Positions 1 through 5,662 of a stretch of 9,745 nt of DNA are shown here, piece after piece (position 1 is the stretch's first letter; each line of letters starts with the position of its first letter). This stretch comes from Sulfurimonas sp. (GTDB lineage Bacteria; Campylobacterota; Campylobacteria; Campylobacterales; Sulfurimonadaceae): positions 1 through 9,745 of the forward strand of contig JAMOSE010000002.1 of NCBI GenBank assembly GCA_027063215.1. Reading direction: 5' to 3'. The notes beneath the pieces were generated by a model, which saw nothing but the letters and a program-made list of their open reading frames with translations, did not search any database and was not told the origin of the DNA. A program made the translations under genes and the position numbers.

Positions 1-80
1 ATTGGAAAAGTGAAAGAGACAGTTAAAATCAATAAAGCTATAAATGCGAATATTCTAGCTTTTATTAAGCTTGGATGCAT
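1..80 (-). CDS. 5' end of a membrane or exported protein, cut by the window edge; probable nosB
   Basis: A reading frame starts with ATG at 80-78 and stays open for 26 codons to the window edge. It reads MHPSLIKARI FAFIALLILT then VSFTFP. The basic start (K7, R9) followed by about 14 hydrophobic residues is a signal anchor or first transmembrane helix. An AAGGAA Shine-Dalgarno (plus-strand 86-91) lies 5 nt before the ATG. An Fnr-like box and a perfect TATAAT lie further upstream (109-150), so the start is well supported although most of the gene is missing. In the nos clusters known from Campylobacterota such as Wolinella succinogenes, nosZ is followed by nosB, which encodes a polytopic membrane protein. 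Position and the hydrophobic start fit nosB, but 26 residues cannot prove it, and another membrane protein is possible. Confidence 0.6.
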   Translation of the reverse strand, partial: MHPSLIKARIFAFIALLILTVSFTFP

Positions 81-108
81 AATAATTCCTTGTTATAAAT
101 TAATAGGT

Positions 109-150
109 ATTATATCCGAATATTCATTTTTTATATTTGACTTAAGTCAA
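109..150 (-). promoter_or_regulatory. Fnr/Crp-type class II promoter for the edge gene
   Basis: TTGACTTAAGTCAA at 137-150 is a perfect 14-bp palindrome of the Fnr-superfamily type (TTGA-N6-TCAA). On the minus strand it is followed after exactly 22 nt by TATAAT (114-109), a perfect -10 hexamer. The box centre therefore sits 32 bp from the -10 centre, putting it near -41.5 with transcription starting around 102. The start codon at 80 follows about 20 nt later. No recognisable -35 is needed in this architecture. Which Fnr-like protein binds here is not shown by the sequence. Confidence 0.75.
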
Positions 151-188
151 GCAAGTGTAATTTGTAGGGGGAAAAAGAAGGGTAAGGT

Positions 189-220
189 ACTAGGTATGAA
201 TTTTATAATTCATACCTAGT
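189..220 (-). terminator. Perfect 14-bp stem-loop after nosZ; terminator or 3' mRNA stabiliser
   Basis: Positions 189-202 (ACTAGGTATGAATT) and 207-220 are exact reverse complements with a 4-nt loop (TTAT). The structure begins 27 nt after the nosZ stop codon. Read on the minus strand it is followed by a pyrimidine-rich run (ACCTTACCCTTCTTTTTCC) rather than a clean T tract, so it may be an imperfect intrinsic terminator, an mRNA-protecting hairpin, or an element separating nosZ from the next unit. The plus-strand side has no T tract. A smaller 7-bp hairpin (232-238 with 245-251, TCTAGAA/TTCTAGA) covers the nosZ stop codon. Confidence 0.55.
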
Positions 221-246
221 TAAGTAAGATATCTAGAATCTATTTT

Positions 247-2850
247 CTAGAAAAGATTTGCATTTTCGTCTACCCATTTAAAGTATTCGACAATGTTATC
301 AACTTCCTCTTTTGTCATATGTTGGTTAGGCATTCTTAGATTAAAGTAATTAATCATACCTTCTACATATGGATCTTTATATTTGCTTTTTGGATTAAGA
401 ATAAAGTCTTTTACCCATTTTTCAGCATTTTCATGTCTTTGAAGAACACCTGTTAGATCTGGTCCAGATGAAACTTTACCAATAACGTGACATCCGCCAC
501 ATCCACCTTCACCAAATGCTCTCTCACCCGCAGCAGCAGCAGCAGATTGTTTTGTTGCAACTTTTTTCACAAGTAAGTTTTTCGCTCTGATTCCAACATC
601 GGCTGTTTTAACCATATATTGCCAAATCATATTTTCAAATAGAACAGCTTTTTCTAAATCGCCCTCTTTAACAGCTTTGTCTGAAAGTTTTTTCTGTTCA
701 GCAATTTTTCCATATTGATCCAATGCATCTTCAACAAGTGCTTTTACAGTTGGATATTTTTCATAATGGTTTGCTTTTAAGAATTTAACAACAGATTGAA
801 TAACTGCATCAGTTGCATTATTCACAGCAACAGTTTTGTCATATTCAGCTTTTAGTTCAGCTTTAGACATTGTTTTCATTTTAAGTTTTTGAGCACTAAC
901 ATATTTTTTGTTAGGATCTTTAACCATTAAATAACCCATCATCTCTAAGTGAAGTGCAGAACAGAACTCTGTACAGTAGTAAGGGAATACCCCTTCAATA
1001 TCAGCTTTAAATTTAACTGATGCAGTTTTACCTGGCTCTAATGATGCGTGTACATCATAGTTGTCAACTGTAAATCCGTGAGTTTCATCTTCAGCTCTTT
1101 CAAGGTTAGTAAGATAGAAAGTTACTGTATCACCTTTGTTTACTGTTACTCTTTCTGGATTGATGTGAGATCTAACCAATGTAGCATATACTGTTACATT
1201 ATGACCTTCTCTTACAATTCTCTCTTGACCTGCTAATGTTTTCCCTTTGGAAACTTTACCAGTTCTTGAGTTTGTACCCATTTTATAACGTACTTCAGGA
1301 TGTAGTTTACTCATACGAATAGCAACTGCTTGGTGAGGCTCACCTAAAGGAATTGGCATATCGTATAATAAATCCATTTTTTTACCACTAATATCAATTA
1401 ACTGGTGATTTTGTGGGTGGAGTGGACCAACTGGATCAAATCTGTCAATTGCTAGTTTATTCAAAGAGATAATATATTTCCCTTGAGGATCAGCAGATTT
1501 ACCTTCCATACCACATAAGTGACCAACATTGTAGTGAACATTAACTTTATCTAAAACTTTTAGATGTTTATAATCCCACTTAACAATTTGTGAATCAACA
1601 TATAAAGATGTGTAAATTACACCATCTTTCCATTTTGCACCATATTGGTTATGCAGTGGCCCAAGACCTAACTCAACTTGACCATGTAAAGAGTCTTTCA
1701 TACTTAAGATTGGAATCCCATATGGATCTTTTCCAGCATATTTATGATCTTTAATGAGTTTTTGGATTTTGCTCCATTTATACACAGAAGCATGAGTATC
1801 TAGTTTACCACAAACTACGATATATTCACCATCTGGAGAAACATCAACACCATGCGGTGATTTTGGTTCAGGAATTAAGAAAAGTGCGTTATTTGCAACA
1901 GCAACACTCATTGGAATTACTCTAATACCATTGATAACTTTATAGTTTTTCTTATCTTTAACTAGTTTTTCTAATTTTTTCCAGTTATATACATGTAAAA
2001 AGTCAGTATCGTTTCTTGAACAACCTGCTTCAAAAGGAGGCATACCTACTTCGATACCACCTGTATACATTTCAGAGTTAAATGAGTTAGTAAAGCCCCA
2101 ACCATAAGAAGCACCTTTACCTGCATCACTTAAATCTTGCATATATGGAGGCAATTCAAGTACGAAAGATTTCTTTTCGTTGATACGACCTTTTGTATTA
2201 TTAAATTTCCAAAAAGTGATACCACCACGATATGTTTCTTTGTACTCTTCAATTGGGTGATAGTTATTATCAAACGGAGCAGCATATTGAGATGCTTCTA
2301 AGATATACTCTGAATTTGGCGTAAAGAAAGCTCCACCATGATCTGATTTAAAAACAGGGTTAACAACAATTTGCTTTGTTTCAAAGTCATTCAAGTCAAG
2401 AATAGCAATACGTGGATTAGCTTTATCATTGATAGCTAGCCATTTACCATCATATACACCTTTTGTTTCTGAAAGACCCGGGTGGTGTGTATCTCCCCAG
2501 TTAATCTCACGACCACGGACATTCCCTTGTCTTAAAACTTTTTTACTCTCTTCGTCATAGCCATACCCTTGCCATGGTTCTGGAGTAAATACACCTATAT
2601 ATTTTAAAATTTTCATAGATGGAACACCATAGACCATCATTTGTCCAGATTGTCCACCAGAACTGAAAATCATAAATTCATCTCTACCACCACTTGGTGT
2701 GTAAGTTTTAGCAGCATGAATTACATCATTTTCTGTAAGTCCTCTTGCTTTCATCACTTTTTCAAGTTCCCCACCATTAGCAGATGCCACTGTAGCAGCT
2801 AATGAAGTACCTAAAAGAAGTGAAGTAAGCTTACTTATTTTTGTAGCCAT
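247..2850 (-). CDS. nosZ: Nitrous oxide reductase, clade II, Sec-exported, with fused C-terminal cytochrome c
   Basis: This 867-residue enzyme reduces N2O to N2 in the periplasm as the last step of denitrification. The N-terminus is a Sec-type signal peptide (K4/K7, hydrophobic core 8-20, cleavage likely near A22-A24) without a twin-arginine motif, as in clade II NosZ. The seven CuZ histidines expected of a beta-propeller NosZ are visible at H122/H123 (DTHHPG), H171 (DHGGAF), H333 (SPHGVD), H400 (PLHNQY), H444 (VGHL) and H506 (EPHQAV). The CuA cupredoxin domain (about 545-650) has H591 and CTEFCSALHLEM, giving C626, C630, H634 and M637. After a helical linker containing an Ala run (770-774) comes a monohaem cytochrome c domain with CGGCH (C784, C787, H788) and a probable distal Met at 840 (RMPN). 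This fusion is typical of Campylobacterota NosZ. The Shine-Dalgarno AAGGAG (2856-2861) lies 5 nt before the ATG. An Fnr-like box precedes it. Confidence 0.97.
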   Translation of the reverse strand: MATKISKLTSLLLGTSLAATVASANGGELEKVMKARGLTENDVIHAAKTYTPSGGRDEFMIFSSGGQSGQMMVYGVPSMKILKYIGVFTPEPWQGYGYDEESKKVLRQGNVRGREINWGDTHHPGLSETKGVYDGKWLAINDKANPRIAILDLNDFETKQIVVNPVFKSDHGGAFFTPNSEYILEASQYAAPFDNNYHPIEEYKETYRGGITFWKFNNTKGRINEKKSFVLELPPYMQDLSDAGKGASYGWGFTNSFNSEMYTGGIEVGMPPFEAGCSRNDTDFLHVYNWKKLEKLVKDKKNYKVINGIRVIPMSVAVANNALFLIPEPKSPHGVDVSPDGEYIVVCGKLDTHASVYKWSKIQKLIKDHKYAGKDPYGIPILSMKDSLHGQVELGLGPLHNQYGAKWKDGVIYTSLYVDSQIVKWDYKHLKVLDKVNVHYNVGHLCGMEGKSADPQGKYIISLNKLAIDRFDPVGPLHPQNHQLIDISGKKMDLLYDMPIPLGEPHQAVAIRMSKLHPEVRYKMGTNSRTGKVSKGKTLAGQERIVREGHNVTVYATLVRSHINPERVTVNKGDTVTFYLTNLERAEDETHGFTVDNYDVHASLEPGKTASVKFKADIEGVFPYYCTEFCSALHLEMMGYLMVKDPNKKYVSAQKLKMKTMSKAELKAEYDKTVAVNNATDAVIQSVVKFLKANHYEKYPTVKALVEDALDQYGKIAEQKKLSDKAVKEGDLEKAVLFENMIWQYMVKTADVGIRAKNLLVKKVATKQSAAAAAGERAFGEGGCGGCHVIGKVSSGPDLTGVLQRHENAEKWVKDFILNPKSKYKDPYVEGMINYFNLRMPNQHMTKEEVDNIVEYFKWVDENANLF

Positions 2851-2898
2851 TTTTTCTCCTTCATTTCATTTTGAGAAATAATCCCAAATGATAGAAGA

Positions 2899-2946
2899 AT
2901 AATAATACATATTTTATTGCAATAATTTGACCTAAGTCAAATTATT
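2899..2946 (-). promoter_or_regulatory. nosZ promoter with Fnr/Crp-type box inside a 26-bp palindrome
   Basis: TTGACCTAAGTCAA at 2927-2940 is an Fnr-superfamily box. On the minus strand, 22 nt after it, comes TATTAT (2904-2899), a 5/6 match to the -10 consensus, predicting a start near 2892 and a leader of about 40 nt. The symmetry continues beyond the box: AATAATTTGAC (2921-2931) and GTCAAATTATT (2936-2946) are exact reverse complements around CTAA. The longer palindrome lies just 9 nt after the stop of the upstream gene (2956), so as RNA it could also form a stem-loop at the 3' end of that operon. Confidence 0.75.
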
Positions 2947-2955
2947 ACATTAATT

Positions 2956-3909
2956 TTATTTTTTAAAGTTTTTTAGATTTTTTTGTACGATTTGTAACTT
3001 TTGAAGCGTATTACTCAGTTCATCGAGTACTTCTATTATGACATCTTCTTTTTTAATCAGCTCTTTATCTGGGTTCTCTTCATCACTCATTGTTGCAATT
3101 AATTCCAGTAAATTTTCTATATTTTTTTCAACCTCTTCAAAAGAACTATTTGTTCGCTGCATGGATTGCATAGCGAATTCCATAGAATCATTAATTTTTT
3201 GAACAAAATAATTGAAATCATCTGAAGCTGCAGAAACATCACTCAAATTAGACTCTATTATAATTGGTTCAATTCCCTTAACCGTCGATTTTTGAATAAT
3301 ATTTCGAGATATTTGTAAAAATTTCTGCGTAAAAGCAATAAGATCTTTTAACTGCGTAAAAAGGTAAAGAAGCAGAGCCAATATTATAGCAAATAAGGTA
3401 ATTTGAATCTTTTTGTTTCGCTCTTTTATAGCATCTAAATAGTGTTTATGAATTGCAATAATTTTATTGAACTCTGCAACCAATTTTAAATTTTTCTTAT
3501 AAATTTCATTAACAATTTTTTCCAAAATAATAATGCCATAAGGATTAGTAATTTTATTTTTATCTCTAAAATGTTGAACAAGGAGATAAAAATCATTCCA
3601 CAGAACTACTATCTGCTTCGTCTCCTTTTTCAATTCATCACTATCCAGATTATTAAATACATCATTCTTATTGTTCATATTTGCAATAAACAACTTTATC
3701 GATTCATCTAGTTGTTTTGTAGAAGCATTTTTATTTTTATAAATATAAAAAATATTTTTAGCTATTTCCTGTGTAAAAGCTTTTTGTTCATTAATGGTCT
3801 TAAGTAACTTTAGATTATCACTGTTTTGCGTAGCAATATGTTTAGAGAGAAGTGCTAAAATCACCAAAAGTATCAATATTAAGGCAGCAACAAATTTTAT
3901 TTTATTCAT
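2956..3909 (-). CDS. Two-TM sensor-like protein with PilJ/NarX-like periplasmic domain and no recognised output domain
   Basis: This 317-residue protein has a first membrane helix at about 6-22, a periplasmic region at about 23-166 and a second helix at about 168-186, followed by a cytoplasmic part to the end. Just after TM1, LKTINEQKAFTQEIAKNIF resembles the conserved stretch at the start of PilJ/NarX-type sensor domains (typically an 'RMLSQKIA'-like helix), but the match is degenerate. The cytoplasmic part has a HAMP-like segment (about 187-240, including SDDFNYFVQKIN) and a helical, probably coiled-coil tail. No histidine-kinase box, GGDEF or MCP signalling tip is visible. The ATG overlaps the last 8 bases of the upstream regulator gene and has AAGGA 8 nt before it, so the two are translationally coupled. 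I infer that it passes a membrane signal to, or modulates, that regulator. It could equally be a degenerate chemoreceptor. No specific family name can be given. Confidence 0.8.
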   Translation of the reverse strand: MNKIKFVAALILILLVILALLSKHIATQNSDNLKLLKTINEQKAFTQEIAKNIFYIYKNKNASTKQLDESIKLFIANMNNKNDVFNNLDSDELKKETKQIVVLWNDFYLLVQHFRDKNKITNPYGIIILEKIVNEIYKKNLKLVAEFNKIIAIHKHYLDAIKERNKKIQITLFAIILALLLYLFTQLKDLIAFTQKFLQISRNIIQKSTVKGIEPIIIESNLSDVSAASDDFNYFVQKINDSMEFAMQSMQRTNSSFEEVEKNIENLLELIATMSDEENPDKELIKKEDVIIEVLDELSNTLQKLQIVQKNLKNFKK

Positions 3910-4570
3910 CTATTTTATCCTTATATATCTCCTGTAAGGCTATTGGATCTAACACTTCAATCTTACCATGTATTATATCAATTATTTTATCACGTTTAAG
4001 TCGATTAAGGACACGAGAAAGTGTTGCAGGCTGAATATGTAGCATTTTAGAAATATCATAGCGTTTGAGTTTATTGAACATTTGCAAATCATTATGTAGC
4101 ATCAAGCTAACCTTTGAAACTGCATCAAAAATAAATTCTCTATTTATTAATGATTGCAACTGTAAAGATCGATTTACAATTTCTTTGCTAAAAGCTTTAC
4201 ATAAAAGGTTCGTATCTAAAAAATATTTTTTAAATTTTTTATATTTTATAGCCAAAATTTTTGAATCTTCAACAAGTTCAACATTTGAAAAGTTATCTAT
4301 TAGGGGATCATCAAGATCTGAGATTTCTGAAATCATAGAATTTTCATAAATATAATGCAGAAAAACTTCGTTATTATATTTGTCAATTTTATAACTTCGT
4401 GCCAGACCTGAAATTAAAAAAAGCAATTCATCACTTTTTGAATTTTCATAGCAATAAATGTATCCTTTTTTACAAGAATGCAATGTAGATATCGAAGCTA
4501 ATTGCTTGATACTTTCCTCATCCAAAGATGAAAAAAATTCATGTTGTTCAATAATCTCTTTGAGTAACAC
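3902..4570 (-). CDS. Crp/Fnr-family transcriptional regulator without Fnr-type cysteine cluster
   Basis: This 222-residue protein has the family layout: an N-terminal effector-binding beta-roll (about 10-120, with the conserved-looking ELLFLISGLARSYKI at 48-62), a long dimerisation helix (about 122-155) and a C-terminal winged helix (about 160-210). The recognition helix reads QPATLSRVLNRLKR. Aligned with E. coli Fnr, the Ser and Arg that contact DNA are kept (S185, R186) but the Glu is replaced by Ala182. Only three cysteines occur (C33, C40, C124), without the Fnr N-terminal cluster, so an oxygen-labile Fe-S centre is unlikely; a NO, haem or redox signal as in Dnr/NnrR-type proteins is possible but unproven. 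The start is GTG: an in-frame TGA ends at 4571 and AGG lies 9 nt upstream. It begins 6 nt after the preceding gene and overlaps the next by 8 nt. It is probably the local regulator of the nos genes (inference). Confidence 0.92.
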   Translation of the reverse strand: MLLKEIIEQHEFFSSLDEESIKQLASISTLHSCKKGYIYCYENSKSDELLFLISGLARSYKIDKYNNEVFLHYIYENSMISEISDLDDPLIDNFSNVELVEDSKILAIKYKKFKKYFLDTNLLCKAFSKEIVNRSLQLQSLINREFIFDAVSKVSLMLHNDLQMFNKLKRYDISKMLHIQPATLSRVLNRLKRDKIIDIIHGKIEVLDPIALQEIYKDKIDE

Positions 4571-4576
4571 TCATCA

Positions 4577-5026
4577 TTACCTAGGTGCAGAATAGTGACA
4601 TTTTTCTTTTGTTATATCAAATTTAAAAAGTACTTTTTTGCTTTTTGCACTTATATAAAGGTAAGAGATATTTATGCCCGCTTGCAAAAATCTTTTGGAA
4701 GTTTTACATACACCATCTACAACAACTTTTTGCATTCGGCTATGATCTTGTTGAATAATAGCATCATCACTCTTTGCTGGATCATTTATAGCAAATGTAT
4801 AAATGAGCGTTGTATCTTTATTTTTAATACTTTGCAAAGTTGTGAATTTATCTATTTTTTGAGGAAGATTTTTAGAGATCTCTTTTGCAGCCATAGAGGC
4901 AATTTCTCTATTTTGCTCTTGCATCTTTGCCAATGATACATCTTGATATTTCATTTGCATATTTTGAGCAAAAAGATTTGCTGTAAATATACTGAGCAGT
5001 GTAGATATTAAAAAGAATATTTTCAT
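4577..5026 (-). CDS. Small exported protein of unknown function, first gene of the regulator operon
   Basis: I do not recognise the family. The 149-residue product has a clear Sec signal peptide (K2, hydrophobic 3-18, cleavage likely after A20 in LFA-Q). No cysteine follows the cleavage site, so it is probably a soluble periplasmic protein rather than a lipoprotein. The mature part is about 129 residues and mixed alpha/beta in appearance: a helical, Met/Gln-rich start (21-55), then a probable beta-rich part. Its only two cysteines, C107 (DGVCKTS) and C143 (KEKCHYS), could form one disulfide. The Shine-Dalgarno AAGG (5033-5036) is 6 nt before the ATG. The gene ends 6 nt before the GTG of the Crp/Fnr regulator, so the two are co-transcribed. 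With the membrane sensor-like protein encoded two genes later it may form an envelope sensing pair, which is speculation from context. Confidence 0.82.
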   Translation of the reverse strand: MKIFFLISTLLSIFTANLFAQNMQMKYQDVSLAKMQEQNREIASMAAKEISKNLPQKIDKFTTLQSIKNKDTTLIYTFAINDPAKSDDAIIQQDHSRMQKVVVDGVCKTSKRFLQAGINISYLYISAKSKKVLFKFDITKEKCHYSAPR

Positions 5027-5052
5027 TCTTAGCCTTTAATTTTTTAAAGTAT

Positions 5053-5102
5053 TATTGCCATCTAATTGCTGATATGCATTAATTTGCTGTTAGATGGCAA
5101 TA
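5053..5102. repeat. 13-bp perfect inverted repeat with 24-nt spacer in the regulator-operon promoter
   Basis: TATTGCCATCTAA (5053-5065) and its exact reverse complement (5090-5102) flank 24 nt. On the minus strand the first arm overlaps the predicted -10 hexamer and start point, and the second arm lies about 27-39 nt downstream. There is no T tract after it in either direction, so an intrinsic terminator for infC is unlikely. An operator pair for a repressor, or a 5'-UTR hairpin in the operon mRNA, fits better. Confidence 0.6.
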
Positions 5103-5140
5103 TACACTATTCATTGTTATTAAAAAATGATTTTTATCAA
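5099..5140 (-). promoter_or_regulatory. Fnr-type promoter of the exported protein-regulator-sensor operon
   Basis: On the minus strand, TTGATAAAAATCAT (5140-5127) matches the classical Fnr consensus TTGAT-N4-ATCAA at 9 of 10 defined bases. After exactly 22 nt comes TATATT (5104-5099), a 5/6 match to the -10 consensus. The predicted start is near 5092, giving a leader of about 65 nt before the ATG at 5026. The box starts 7 nt after the infC stop codon. If the regulator encoded in this operon binds here, the operon is autoregulated. The spacing equals that of the nosZ and edge-gene promoters. Confidence 0.68.
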
Positions 5141-5146
5141 TCTCTT

Positions 5147-5662
5147 CTATTTTTTTGGGACAACATACATATTATAGTAACGACCCTCAAATTTAGGTGG
5201 TTTTTCCATCACGGCAATATCTTCAACCATTGGCCAAACACGCTGAAGCACTTCACGCGCTGCTTCAGGATGCGCCATCTCACGACCACGTAAAAATACT
5301 CTAAATTTTACATGCTTACCTTTTTCAAGAAACTCTCTAGCATGTTTTACTTTGTAAGCAATATCATTTTCAGCAATCTTTACAGAAAGCTTGATCTCTT
5401 TTACATCGATCTTCACTTGATTTTTACGTTGCTCTTTGAGCTTTTTCTCTTCTTGGTATTTAAACTTACCATAATCCATGATCTTAGCAACAGGTGGTTT
5501 TGCATCTGGGGCAATTAGAACTAAATCTTGACCTAACTCATTTGCTTTTTCCATAGCTTCATCAAAAGAGACAATCCCTAAAGACTCTCCCCCATCTACA
5601 TTACATCTTAACTCTGTTGCACGAATGTCATCATTCATTATTACACGGTTTTTTTTACTCAA
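5147..5662 (-). CDS. infC: Translation initiation factor IF-3
   Basis: IF-3 binds the 30S ribosomal subunit, blocks premature joining of the 50S subunit and checks start codon-initiator tRNA pairing. The 171-residue product has the N-domain (about 1-78, with the signature IMDYGKFKYQ at 61-70 preceded by VLIAPDAKPPV), a Lys-rich linker and the C-domain (about 84-171, including HVKFRVFLRGREMAHP). This is normal length. The start is TTG at 5662-5660, overlapping the thrS stop by 4 nt (TTGA), with GAGG 7 nt upstream. The next in-frame ATG (codon 9) has no Shine-Dalgarno. Non-AUG starts are common in infC because IF-3 discriminates against them and so represses itself, so TTG may serve the same feedback here. 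It is the last gene of ilvD-thrS-infC; no rpmI or rplT follows. Confidence 0.97.
   Translation of the reverse strand: MSKKNRVIMNDDIRATELRCNVDGGESLGIVSFDEAMEKANELGQDLVLIAPDAKPPVAKIMDYGKFKYQEEKKLKEQRKNQVKIDVKEIKLSVKIAENDIAYKVKHAREFLEKGKHVKFRVFLRGREMAHPEAAREVLQRVWPMVEDIAVMEKPPKFEGRYYNMYVVPKK

Noticed and set aside
10..219. Plus-strand open frame of 69 codons at the left edge
   Set aside because: It runs antisense to the supported minus-strand gene start at 80 and crosses the Fnr-type promoter and the perfect stem-loop; it has no convincing ribosome binding site.
531..545. Repeated CAG-like triplets within nosZ
   Set aside because: This encodes a short alanine run in the linker before the cytochrome c domain; it is too short to count as a meaningful repeat.
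3852..4349. Plus-strand frames opposite the sensor and regulator genes
   Set aside because: They are antisense to translationally coupled genes with clear domains, and nothing supports expression.
4595..4936. Plus-strand open frame of 113 codons
   Set aside because: It is antisense to the exported-protein gene, Phe/Cys/Tyr-rich as expected from the complement of a Lys/Ile-rich gene, and has no start signals.
5121..5140. Possible small intrinsic terminator after infC (TGAT-AAAA-ATCA followed by a T run on the minus strand)
   Set aside because: The stem is only 4 bp with two G-C pairs, and the position is better explained by the Fnr-type box at the conserved distance from a -10.
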